DNA from: an uncultured beta proteobacterium
GTDB taxonomy: Bacteria; Pseudomonadota; Gammaproteobacteria; Burkholderiales; Burkholderiaceae_C
Reading direction: 5' to 3'
Length of the DNA: 9,851 nt
Assembly (NCBI GenBank): GCA_903944555.1
Contig: CAJASG010000789.1
Location: 1-9,851, forward strand
Part shown: one piece after another, positions 1 through 6,870 of the stretch
Numbering within the stretch: the stretch's first letter is position 1
Layout of the letters: every line of letters begins with the position of its first letter
Translations under genes and position numbers: made by a program
Notes under the pieces: generated by a model
Seen by the model: only the letters and a program-made list of their open reading frames with translations
The model's database searches: none
Told to the model about the DNA's origin: nothing

Positions 1-229
1 CTGCAATGAGTTGCAAACTGGCAACCAAAGAGGTCGCCAAGTGCGTGGCGCCCAAGTGCGTGCGGTCGCCAAACTTGAGTACCGTGGCTACCAAATTAAC
101 TGCCAGTGCAATGCCTAGTTCCATGGGGTGGTGCAGATCAACCCGGTCAATGTCGCCTATGAAGAACCCAAAGTTCAGCGTGCAAGCAAGGATGATGAAG
201 AAACCAAAGATGACTTTTTCGAGATTCAT
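1..229 (-). CDS. DUF6394 family membrane protein, N-terminal part (runs off left edge)
   Basis: This is an open frame of 76 codons on the minus strand starting at ATG 229 and continuing past position 1, so only the N-terminal part is visible. The start MNLEKVIFGFF, the following NFGFFIGDID, and the later VLKFGDRT and LATSLVASLQLIA match my memory of the short DUF6394 proteins of proteobacteria, whose function is unknown. At least two hydrophobic segments are visible (about residues 5-24 and 36-49), and a third begins near residue 62, so an inner-membrane protein is expected. There is no Shine-Dalgarno sequence ahead of the ATG. A TATACT hexamer ends 6 nt before it, which would suit a leaderless message. 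The gene follows hsp20 on the same strand after a 121-nt gap, so it could be read separately or through from hsp20. The family call rests on recognition only, and the C-terminus is not visible. Confidence 0.8.
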   Translation of the reverse strand, partial: MNLEKVIFGFFIILACTLNFGFFIGDIDRVDLHHPMELGIALAVNLVATVLKFGDRTHLGATHLATSLVASLQLIA

Positions 230-235
230 GGCGCG

Positions 236-241
236 AGTATA
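236..241 (-). promoter_or_regulatory. Possible -10 box (TATACT) for the DUF6394 gene
   Basis: On the minus strand TATACT (5 of 6 matches to TATAAT) ends 6 nt before the ATG at 229. That would put a transcription start at or next to the start codon, consistent with the lack of a ribosome binding site. A TTGACG lies only 13 nt upstream of it, too close for a normal -35 spacing, so the promoter is tentative. Confidence 0.3.
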
Positions 242-350
242 CGAACAAGAAAGGCGTCAAGGATGGGCCTTTCAACCACGCCAAGGCCAACATACCGAGA
301 ATTGTCATTTCTACTCCTCAGCACGCATTCCATACGCAACAACCCTTAGG

Positions 351-854
351 TCACGTCACTGCAATGGCTTTTCCCGTGTCACCACCCTCTTTCGGCAAAC
401 GCACCGTTAGCACGCCGTTTTTGAAGCTGGCCTCTGCCCGTTCGACGTTCACATTGCGCGGCAAGGCAATGGAACGCTGAAACGCCCCATATGCACGCTC
501 CATGACGTGGTAGGTGCTGTCAGACGTGTCGCGTTCAAAGCGCTTTTCACCGGTCAAATGCAGAACATTGCCCTCAATTTGAATCGTGCAATCACTCTTG
601 TCCATGCCCGGTAGTTCAAAACGCACCACGACATCCTTGCTGGTTTCCTCCAACTCGCCTGCCAGCAGACTCCACCGCGGAAACGTGACCAGCGCGGTGT
701 CACCCAGCTCATCACTCTCCTTGTGGCGGGTGAAATGGGTCAGGGCATCACCGCTACGGCTAAGCAACTCGTGCCACCCGCTGGACAGGCCCTCCCACGC
801 ACGGGTGATTTCTCGCCCCATATTTTTTCCGGTCTGCTTCAGTGTGTTCATCAT
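351..854 (-). CDS. Hsp20/alpha-crystallin family small heat-shock protein
   Basis: This encodes a 167-residue small heat-shock protein, an ATP-independent holdase that binds unfolding proteins in the cytoplasm as oligomers. The first 60 residues are a variable, Trp-containing N-terminal arm. The alpha-crystallin domain follows at about 64-155, with VVVRFELPGMDKSD near 75-88, VLHLTGEKR near 97-105, and the family signature ASFKNGVLTVRLP at 142-154. The short tail ends GKAIAVT, whose I-A-V matches the I-x-I/V motif that docks onto neighbouring subunits. The frame also opens at TTG 860, but GGAGGT at 863-868 is 8 nt from ATG 854 and only 2 nt from the TTG, so ATG 854 is chosen; a second ATG at 851 is also possible. 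It begins 45 nt after the cytochrome c stop, so the two genes are probably co-transcribed. I found no convincing sigma-32 promoter directly upstream. Confidence 0.93.
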   Translation of the reverse strand: MMNTLKQTGKNMGREITRAWEGLSSGWHELLSRSGDALTHFTRHKESDELGDTALVTFPRWSLLAGELEETSKDVVVRFELPGMDKSDCTIQIEGNVLHLTGEKRFERDTSDSTYHVMERAYGAFQRSIALPRNVNVERAEASFKNGVLTVRLPKEGGDTGKAIAVT

Positions 855-862
855 GGCCAAGT

Positions 863-868
863 ACCTCC
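863..868 (-). promoter_or_regulatory. Ribosome binding site of hsp20
   Basis: GGAGGT on the minus strand is a near-perfect Shine-Dalgarno match. It lies 8 nt from ATG 854 and only 2 nt from the alternative TTG at 860, so it decides the start of the Hsp20 gene in favour of the ATG. Confidence 0.85.
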
Positions 869-899
869 GATAAGCGTTTAGGGCACGGGGTGACCCGGC

Positions 900-1340
900 T
901 CAACGGACCTGGATACGGTTGATGTACTCCAGCAACATCAGGATGCGACCACGCACCAAGGCCGCAGCGTCGTAGTTCCCACGGGCTTCGATGAGGTTTT
1001 GCGCATCGTCTATGCGGTATTCACGCCCCCACACCGGCATATCGCGCACGCCATGGCTTGGCACCGCCACGCCGGCCCCTTCAATCACTTCATACATACG
1101 CCCCATCGGCAAGACGCCACCATTTTTTTTGGCCAACAGGGTCAGATCGGGGGCGCTTCGGCGCAGGAACTCGCCCATGGGGCCATTACCCTTGCCATCG
1201 ACACCATGACAGCTTGCGCAGTTGTTCTCGAACTCGCGCTTGCCCATGTCCGTGGCCTTCTGCTGCTGTGCGAACAAGGCGCTGCTGCACAGCACCAAGC
1301 CCACCGCCACCAGTGTGGTCTTCACGATGTTGGTTTTCAT
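900..1340 (-). CDS. Secreted monohaem c-type cytochrome
   Basis: This encodes a 146-residue class I-like cytochrome c. Residues 1-24 form a signal peptide: a KTNIVK basic end, a hydrophobic VAVGLVLCSSAL core, and a likely signal peptidase site after ALFA-24. The mature protein should therefore lie in the periplasm. The haem-binding CASCH motif is at 41-45, followed by GVDGKGNGPMG, which is typical of this fold. Met101 in the RDMPVWG motif is the likely distal haem ligand, although M79 and M82 are also nearby. The frame can be extended upstream to 1376, but AGGAGA at 1347-1352 is 6 nt from ATG 1340, and the signal peptide begins properly there. It probably carries electrons between periplasmic or membrane redox partners; no partner oxidase or dehydrogenase is in the window. 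It lies 108 nt downstream of hrpA and 45 nt upstream of hsp20. The fold is certain, the exact role is not. Confidence 0.92.
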   Translation of the reverse strand: MKTNIVKTTLVAVGLVLCSSALFAQQQKATDMGKREFENNCASCHGVDGKGNGPMGEFLRRSAPDLTLLAKKNGGVLPMGRMYEVIEGAGVAVPSHGVRDMPVWGREYRIDDAQNLIEARGNYDAAALVRGRILMLLEYINRIQVR

Positions 1341-1346
1341 TGAGGT

Positions 1347-1352
1347 TCTCCT
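1347..1352 (-). promoter_or_regulatory. Ribosome binding site of the cytochrome c gene
   Basis: AGGAGA on the minus strand lies 6 nt before ATG 1340. It supports that start over the upstream in-frame codon at 1376, which would add a non-signal-like stretch ahead of the signal peptide. Confidence 0.8.
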
Positions 1353-1377
1353 GAGATTTGGGAAGTTGATCGACACG

Positions 1378-1392
1378 GGTCATGCTATGACC
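1378..1392 (-). repeat. Perfect inverted repeat upstream of the cytochrome c gene
   Basis: GGTCAT-GCT-ATGACC (plus strand) has two perfect 6-bp arms around 3 nt. It lies 37 nt before the cytochrome start codon, in the hrpA-cytochrome gap. It could be an operator half-site pair or an RNA hairpin in the leader. No regulator can be named from the sequence. Confidence 0.5.
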
Positions 1393-1408
1393 GCCCCGCA
1401 AACCCCAG

Positions 1409-1424
1409 GTTGCGTTTTCGCAAC
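1409..1424 (-). repeat. GC-rich stem-loop just after hrpA
   Basis: GTTGCG-TTTT-CGCAAC is a perfect 6-bp stem with a 4-nt loop, starting 24 nt after the hrpA stop. On the minus strand it is followed by CTGGGGTTTG rather than a U-run, so it is not a standard intrinsic terminator. It may pause polymerase or protect the 3' end of the hrpA message. Confidence 0.45.
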
Positions 1425-1448
1425 TTCCTCAAGCTCTGGAAAACACCC

Positions 1449-4400
1449 TCAGCCCAACTGCCCCCACGCCTTCTCCAGGCGCTTGACGCTCACCGGCTGC
1501 GGCGTGCGCAGCTCCTGCGCAAAGAAGCTGACGCGCAGCTCCTCCAGCAGCCAGCGGAACTCGGTCATGCGGTCATCGCTTACACCCTTGCGTTCGGCCA
1601 CTAAGCGCCAGTAGCGCTGCTCCAGCGGGCGCAGCTCGGCCAGGCGGGAGGCGTCGCGGGCCGGGTCAGCGCGGTATTTCTCCAGCCGGGCGGTGATGGC
1701 TTTTTGGTAGCGCGCGTAGTGCTGCAAAGAGCCCCAGGGCGTGAGCGCCAAAAAGCGCTTGGGCATCAGGCGCGCCAGTTGCTGGGCGGCGTCGGCCGTG
1801 GCGTCGGGTGCGTTTTTGGTGTCCTTGATCTTGCGGGCTGCAACCGCGTACTCCACCAGGATGGTGGCAGCCAGTCGGGCTACCTCAGTCGCAATCAGGG
1901 TCAGGCGGCCGCGGCCCTCCTCCACCCGGCGCTTGAAGGCGAATTCGTCGGTCGGCAGCGGGTCGAGCAAAAAGGCCCGGTCTAGCGCCACGGCGATGAT
2001 CTGCTCGCGCAGTTCTTCAATGGTGCCGCCGCCGGTGCCGTTATCCATCTTGCCCACCTGCATAAAGGTGACGGCCATCTTCTGCAGATCGGGAATGTTC
2101 TTTTCCAAATACTTGAGCGCATCCTTGATCTGCAGCGCAAACAGGCGGCTCAGACCGGCGCGGTGCTTGGCTGCCGCTATTTCGGGCTCGTCAAAAACTT
2201 CCACCGTCACCGCATCGCCCGCGTCGATCAGCGCAGGGAAACCAATCAAGGTTTGGCCGCCCTTGCGGATTTCCAGCAACTCGGGCAGCTCGCCAAAGGT
2301 CCAGGCGGTGTGGCGTTGGTCCGCCGATTTTGCTCCTGATTTAGGAGCTGCTTGCGCAGTACCCACGGGGGCTAGAGCACGATTTGATGCCAAATTTTCG
2401 TTGGCGCCACGCATAGCACCGGCACGACCTGAATTCGCTATGTTTTTAATAGCTGCTTGCGCACTATCTACGGGGGCTACAGCACTATTTGACCCACTAT
2501 TTTGGCTAACCTGCTCCAATTTCAGGTTGGCCAGCGCCTGGAACGCACCGCGCGCTTGTTTGCCCCACTCGGCTTTGAGCGCACCCAGATTGCGCCCTTG
2601 CCCCAATTGGCGGCCATGCTCATCCACCACGCGGAAGTTCATGAAGTAGTGCGGCGTGAGCATGTCGACCTTGATGTCGGCCCGAACAATATCCACGGTG
2701 GTGGCATCGCGCACCATTTTCAGCAGTACATCCACCAGACTGCCGCTGCCAAACTTCTCGGGCGCATTCAGCACTTCGGCAAACTTGGTGGCGGTGTCGG
2801 GCAGCGGCACCAGTCTGGAGCGCGGGCGCTGGTGCAATGTCTTGAGCAGGGCCTGTATTTTTTCTTTGAGCATGCCGGGCACCAGCCATTCGCAGCGCTC
2901 CTCGTTCACCTGGTTCAGCACAAACAGCGGCACGGTGACGGTCAGACCGTCGCGCGCATCGCCGGGTTCGTGCAGGTAGGTCGCCGCACAGTCCACGCCA
3001 CCCAGGCGGATGGTTTTGGGGAAGGATGCAGTGGTGATGCCAGCGGCCTCGTGGCGCATCAGCTCCTCACGGGTCAGGCGAAGCAATTCGGGCTGCTTTT
3101 TGACCTCTTCACGGTACCAGCGCTCAAAGCTGTAGCCGCTGCACACATCAGCCGGCAACTGCTGGTCGTAAAAGGCGTAGATGAGCTCGTCGTCCACCAG
3201 CACGTCTTGCCGACGCGCCTTGTGCTCCAGGTCTTCCACCTGTTTGATGAGTTTTTGGTTGGCGGCTAAAAACGGCAGCGTGGTTTCCCACTCCTTGCCC
3301 ACCAGCGCTTCGCGGATGAAAATTTCACGCGCACCAACCAGGTCCACCCGGCCATAGTTGACCCTGCGCCCGCTGTAGACCACGATGCCGTACAGCGTGG
3401 CCCGCTCCAGCGCCACCACTTCGGCCGCTTTCTTTTCCCAATGCGGGTCCAGCAGTTGTTTCTTCAGCAAATGGCCGCCCACCTGCTCCAGCCACTGCGG
3501 CTCTATGGCCGCAATGCCGCGACCAAACAGGCGCGTGGTTTCCACCAGCTCGGCGGCCACGATCCACTTGCCTGGCTTCTTGACCAGGTGTGCGCCGGGG
3601 TGGGCGAAGAACTTGATGCTGCGTGCGCCCAGATACTCCCCGTTTTGCCCCTCTTCCAGCTTGCAACCGATGTTGCCCAGCAGGCCCGCCAGCATGGACA
3701 GGTGCAACTGCTCGTAGCTGGCCGGGGCCGCGTTGAGCAGCCACTTGTGCTCGGCCACCACGGTGTGCAACTGGCTGTGGATGTCTTTCCACTCGCGCAC
3801 GCGGCGCATGTTGACGAAATTTTGCCGCAGCAACTGCTCGTATTGGCGGTTGGTCAACTTGTGCGTGGCGGACTCGCCGCCGCGTGCATCGTGAATCCAC
3901 TTCCACAGCTTCAGGTAGCCGCTGAATTCGCTCTTCTCATCGTCAAACTTGGCGTGCGCCTGGTCGGCTTGCTGCTGCGCGTCCATCGGCCGGTCACGCA
4001 CGTCCTGCACGCTCAGCGCCGAGGCAATCACCAGCACCTCGTCCAGCGCCTGGCGACTACGGGCCTCCAGAATCATGCGGCCCACGCGCGGATCCAGCGG
4101 CAGCTTGGACAGTTCCTGCCCCATGGGCGTCAACTCGTTGGCGTCGTCCACTGCACCCAGCTCGTTGAGCAACTGGTAGCCGTCGGCAATGGCTCGGCCC
4201 GACGGGCGCTCGATAAACGGAAACTCTTCGACTTGCCCCAAGTGCAACGACTTCATCCGCAAAATCACGCCCGCCAAAGAGCTGCGCAGAATTTCGGGGT
4301 CGGTAAAGCGCGGGCGACCGTCAAAGTCCTTCTGGTCGTACAGGCGAATGCAAATGCCGTTGGCCACGCGGCCGCAGCGGCCAGCCCGCTGGTTGGCCGA

Positions 4401-5453
4401 GCTTTGGCTGATGGGCTCCACCAGCAACTGCTCCACCTTGCTACGGAAACTGTAGCGCTTCACGCGCGCCGTGCCTGCGTCAATGACGTAGCGGGTGCCG
4501 GGCACCGTGAGCGATGTTTCAGCCACATTGGTGGCAAGCACAATGCGCCGCCCGGTGTGGCCGTCAAAAATGCGGTCTTGCTCGGCTGGGCTCAGCCTGG
4601 CAAACAGCGGCAGCACTTCGGCATTGCGGAACAAAGGCTGGTGGCTCAGGTGCTTGCGCAGGTGGTCGGCGGCCTCGCGAATCTCGCGCTCACCGGGCAG
4701 AAAAATCAGAATGTCGCCGCCGTTGTGCGGGTCGCGCCACAGCTCGTCCACACCGTCGGCTATTGCCGAGTTCAAGTCGTATTCACGCGACTCTTCAAAC
4801 GGCCGGTAACGCTGTTCCACCGGGAACATGCGCCCCGACACCATGATGACCGGCGCCGGACCTTTGGCACTGGCAAAGTGGTCGGCAAAGCGCTGCGCGT
4901 CGATGGTGGCCGAAGTGACGATGATCTTCAGGTCAGGGCGGCGCGGCAATATCTGGCGCAGGTAGCCCAGCAGGAAGTCGATGTTGAGCGAGCGCTCGTG
5001 CGCCTCGTCAATGATGATGGTGTCGTAGGCCTTGAGCAGCGGGTCGGTCTGTGTCTCGGCGAGCAAAATACCGTCGGTCATCAGCTTGACCGAGGCATCG
5101 CGGCTCAGCCTGTCCTGAAAACGGACCTTGAAACCCACCACGTCACCGAGCGTCGTCTTCAGCTCTTCGGCAATGCGCTTCGCTACAGAAGACGCTGCAA
5201 TCCGGCGCGGCTGGGTGTGGCCGATCAGCTTGCCGCGTGGCGCGGGCCTGCCATCGGGCAGTGTTTTCGGGTAATTGCACAGCCCACGCCCCATGGCCAA
5301 GGCGATCTTGGGCAGCTGTGTGGTCTTGCCAGAACCTGTCTCGCCGCACACGATGACGACCTGGTGCGCCGCAATGGCGGCCATGATCTCTTCGCGTTTG
5401 CCCGATACAGGCAGGGTTTCAGGAAAATCGATTTGGAGGGGCGAGGCGTTCAA
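1449..5453 (-). CDS. hrpA: ATP-dependent RNA helicase HrpA (DEAH-box)
   Basis: This encodes a DEAH-box helicase of about 1334 residues. Family members use ATP to remodel RNA, and E. coli HrpA has been linked to mRNA processing and to rescue of stalled or collided ribosomes. Visible motifs are Walker A GETGSGKT (37-44), motif Ia TQPRR (80-84), DEAH (149-152), SAT (181-183) and motif VI QRAGRCGR (355-362). A winged-helix/ratchet region (about 385-520), an OB-like region and the long C-terminal DUF3418 region follow. Walker A lies nearer the N-terminus than in E. coli HrpA (about 1300 residues), yet the protein is longer, because residues about 983-1048 are an insert made of two translated DNA repeats (2326-2505). 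The start is uncertain. After an in-frame TAA at 5481-5483 the only usual start ahead of the conserved LPVSGKREEI block is TTG 5453, with no clear Shine-Dalgarno site; ATG at codon 24 would cut into that block. hrpA is divergent from argA. Confidence 0.95.
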   Translation of the reverse strand: MNASPLQIDFPETLPVSGKREEIMAAIAAHQVVIVCGETGSGKTTQLPKIALAMGRGLCNYPKTLPDGRPAPRGKLIGHTQPRRIAASSVAKRIAEELKTTLGDVVGFKVRFQDRLSRDASVKLMTDGILLAETQTDPLLKAYDTIIIDEAHERSLNIDFLLGYLRQILPRRPDLKIIVTSATIDAQRFADHFASAKGPAPVIMVSGRMFPVEQRYRPFEESREYDLNSAIADGVDELWRDPHNGGDILIFLPGEREIREAADHLRKHLSHQPLFRNAEVLPLFARLSPAEQDRIFDGHTGRRIVLATNVAETSLTVPGTRYVIDAGTARVKRYSFRSKVEQLLVEPISQSSANQRAGRCGRVANGICIRLYDQKDFDGRPRFTDPEILRSSLAGVILRMKSLHLGQVEEFPFIERPSGRAIADGYQLLNELGAVDDANELTPMGQELSKLPLDPRVGRMILEARSRQALDEVLVIASALSVQDVRDRPMDAQQQADQAHAKFDDEKSEFSGYLKLWKWIHDARGGESATHKLTNRQYEQLLRQNFVNMRRVREWKDIHSQLHTVVAEHKWLLNAAPASYEQLHLSMLAGLLGNIGCKLEEGQNGEYLGARSIKFFAHPGAHLVKKPGKWIVAAELVETTRLFGRGIAAIEPQWLEQVGGHLLKKQLLDPHWEKKAAEVVALERATLYGIVVYSGRRVNYGRVDLVGAREIFIREALVGKEWETTLPFLAANQKLIKQVEDLEHKARRQDVLVDDELIYAFYDQQLPADVCSGYSFERWYREEVKKQPELLRLTREELMRHEAAGITTASFPKTIRLGGVDCAATYLHEPGDARDGLTVTVPLFVLNQVNEERCEWLVPGMLKEKIQALLKTLHQRPRSRLVPLPDTATKFAEVLNAPEKFGSGSLVDVLLKMVRDATTVDIVRADIKVDMLTPHYFMNFRVVDEHGRQLGQGRNLGALKAEWGKQARGAFQALANLKLEQVSQNSGSNSAVAPVDSAQAAIKNIANSGRAGAMRGANENLASNRALAPVGTAQAAPKSGAKSADQRHTAWTFGELPELLEIRKGGQTLIGFPALIDAGDAVTVEVFDEPEIAAAKHRAGLSRLFALQIKDALKYLEKNIPDLQKMAVTFMQVGKMDNGTGGGTIEELREQIIAVALDRAFLLDPLPTDEFAFKRRVEEGRGRLTLIATEVARLAATILVEYAVAARKIKDTKNAPDATADAAQQLARLMPKRFLALTPWGSLQHYARYQKAITARLEKYRADPARDASRLAELRPLEQRYWRLVAERKGVSDDRMTEFRWLLEELRVSFFAQELRTPQPVSVKRLEKAWGQLG
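2332..2398 (-). repeat. Interspersed repeat copy A, inside hrpA
   Basis: This is one of two related copies. It aligns without gaps to copy B (2437-2503) at 50 of 67 positions, and at 37 of 42 in the core 2346-2387 (AGCTGCTTGCGCA and ACGGGGGCTA shared). Its plus-strand 5' end folds as GCTCCT-GATTT-AGGAGC (2332-2348), a perfect 6-bp stem. It is translated on the minus strand as part of HrpA (ALAPVGTAQAAPKSG). The sequence resembles a short palindromic element that I recall as widespread in Comamonadaceae genomes; this memory could not be checked. Confidence 0.75.
2437..2503 (-). repeat. Interspersed repeat copy B, inside hrpA
   Basis: This second copy lies exactly 105 nt (35 codons) from copy A in the same orientation, so both are read in the same frame. 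Here the product is AVAPVDSAQAAIKN. The 5' stem is GCTAT...ATAGC (2437-2453), at the same place as in copy A but with different bases that still pair. The 38 nt between the copies (2399-2436) are also translated and have no similarity that I can see to either copy. Confidence 0.75.
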
Positions 5454-5479
5454 GGCAATAACTTCGTAGAGAATCGAGG

Positions 5480-5485
5480 ATTATC
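5480..5485 (-). promoter_or_regulatory. Possible -10 box for hrpA in the divergent hrpA/argA gap
   Basis: GATAAT on the minus strand matches TATAAT at 5 of 6 positions and would place a transcription start near 5473, about 20 nt before the TTG start of hrpA. No good -35 hexamer sits 16-18 nt upstream, so the call is weak. The whole divergent gap is only 67 nt (5454-5520), so promoters for both genes must overlap here or lie inside the opposite gene. Confidence 0.3.
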
Positions 5486-5520
5486 CCAGCCCACGCACTG
5501 CCCAACCACCCATAACCGCA

Positions 5521-6870
5521 ATGACATCTGTATTCAATTTCACCTTTGTGCCTTGGTTCCGGTCCGTCGCGCCCTATATCCACAAATTTCGCAACCAGAC
5601 CTTTGTGGTCGGGATCGCGGGGGAAGCCATCGCGGCGGGCAAGCTGCAACACATAGCGCAGGATCTGGCCATGATCCAGAGCATGGGAGTCAAGATCGTA
5701 CTGGTACATGGCTTTCGCCCGCAAGTAAACGAGCAACTCAAGGCCAAGGGCCACACCCCCAAATACTCGCACGGCATTCGCGTGACTGACGAAGTGGCGC
5801 TGGACTGCGCCCAGGAGGCTGCTGGCCAACTGCGTTACGAAATTGAAGCTGCATTCAGCCAAGGCCTGCCCAACACGCCAATGGCCGACTCCACGGTGCG
5901 CGTGATCTCAGGTAACTTCATCACCGCCCGCCCAGTTGGCATTGTGGACGGCATCGATTTTCAGCACTCTGGGCTGGTGCGCAAGGTGGACATCGCCGGC
6001 ATTACCCGCACCCTGGACATGGGCGCCATGGTGCTGCTGTCGCCGTTTGGCTTCTCGCCCACCGGCGAAGCCTTCAACCTCAACATGGAAGAAGTGGCGA
6101 CCTCGGTGGCCATGGCATTGCAGGCCGACAAACTGATTTTTGTCACCGAAATTCCCGGCATCCGCATGAACCCGGCGCTGCCCGAAGGCGAAGACAACCC
6201 AATTGACACCGAGCTGCCGCTGGCTACCGCTGAAAAACTGCTAGCCACCCTGCCCGCGGCCAACCTGCCAACCGACGTGGGCTTCTATTTGCAACACTGC
6301 GTCAAGGCCTGCAAAAACGGCGTGGAGCGCAGCCACATCATCCCCTTTGCAGTGGACGGCGCCATTTTGCTGGAGGTGTATGTGCACGACGGTATTGGCA
6401 CCATGGTGGTGGACGAAAAGCTGGAGAGCCTGCGCGAGGCCACCGAGGACGATGTGGGCGGCATTCTGCAGCTAATTGAGCCGTTCGAAAAAGACGGCAC
6501 CCTGGTCAAACGCAGCCGCACCGAGATCGAACGGGATGCAGGGCTGTACACAATCATCGAACACGACGGCGTGATCTTTGCCTGCGCCGCACTGTACGCC
6601 TACCCGGAGGCCAAAACCGCCGAGATGGCGGCACTCACCGTGTCCCCCGAAGTGCAGGGCCAGGGCGATGGCGAGCGGGTGTTGAAACGCATTGAGCAGC
6701 GCGCCAAAGCCGCCGGGCTAGACAGCATTTTTGTACTGACCACGCGCACTACACATTGGTTCCTGAAACGCGGCTTTGTACTGGTCGACCCCGACTGGTT
6801 GCCCGAAGCCCGCAAACGCAAGTACAACTGGGATCGGAAGAGCCAGGTTTTGGTAAAGAAAATCAGTTGA
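5521..6870 (+). CDS. argA: N-acetylglutamate synthase (amino-acid N-acetyltransferase)
   Basis: This encodes a 449-residue ArgA that transfers an acetyl group from acetyl-CoA to L-glutamate, the first committed step of cytoplasmic arginine biosynthesis; the family is usually feedback-inhibited by arginine. The N-terminal amino-acid-kinase-like domain covers about residues 20-290 (VVGIAGEAI, LVHGFRPQVN, VISGNFITARP, FVTEIPGIR). The C-terminal GNAT acetyltransferase domain covers about 310-449, with the acetyl-CoA loop QGQGDG at 379-384 and the conserved ending TTHWFLKRGFV...KRKYNWDRKSQ. Length and two-domain order are normal for the bacterial family. ATG 5521 is the only standard start between an in-frame stop at 5467 and the conserved NFTFVPWFRSVAPYI block, so the start is secure although no Shine-Dalgarno site precedes it. 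The gene stands alone on the plus strand, divergent from hrpA and convergent with the sensor kinase. Confidence 0.96.
   Translation: MTSVFNFTFVPWFRSVAPYIHKFRNQTFVVGIAGEAIAAGKLQHIAQDLAMIQSMGVKIVLVHGFRPQVNEQLKAKGHTPKYSHGIRVTDEVALDCAQEAAGQLRYEIEAAFSQGLPNTPMADSTVRVISGNFITARPVGIVDGIDFQHSGLVRKVDIAGITRTLDMGAMVLLSPFGFSPTGEAFNLNMEEVATSVAMALQADKLIFVTEIPGIRMNPALPEGEDNPIDTELPLATAEKLLATLPAANLPTDVGFYLQHCVKACKNGVERSHIIPFAVDGAILLEVYVHDGIGTMVVDEKLESLREATEDDVGGILQLIEPFEKDGTLVKRSRTEIERDAGLYTIIEHDGVIFACAALYAYPEAKTAEMAALTVSPEVQGQGDGERVLKRIEQRAKAAGLDSIFVLTTRTTHWFLKRGFVLVDPDWLPEARKRKYNWDRKSQVLVKKIS

Noticed and set aside
6..410. Plus-strand frames over the left end (to 410)
   Set aside because: They overlap the DUF6394 start and the Hsp20 3' end on the opposite strand. 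There is no ribosome binding site, and the products are Arg/Ser/Thr-rich without similarity to anything I know.
1400..1440. Sigma-32 heat-shock promoter ahead of the cytochrome c-hsp20 pair
   Set aside because: CTTGAGG is present on the minus strand, but at the proper spacing the -10 region matches CCCCATNT at only about three positions.
1741..3269. Two further long plus-strand frames opposite the hrpA C-terminal half
   Set aside because: Their composition is shadow-like and no family is recognisable, while the minus strand there is conserved HrpA.
3441..5789. Very long plus-strand open frame (782 codons) opposite hrpA
   Set aside because: It lies entirely antisense to the conserved hrpA and into argA in another frame. 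Its product is a His/Gln/Val/Ala/Leu-rich string without domains, as expected from codon bias of the opposite strand.
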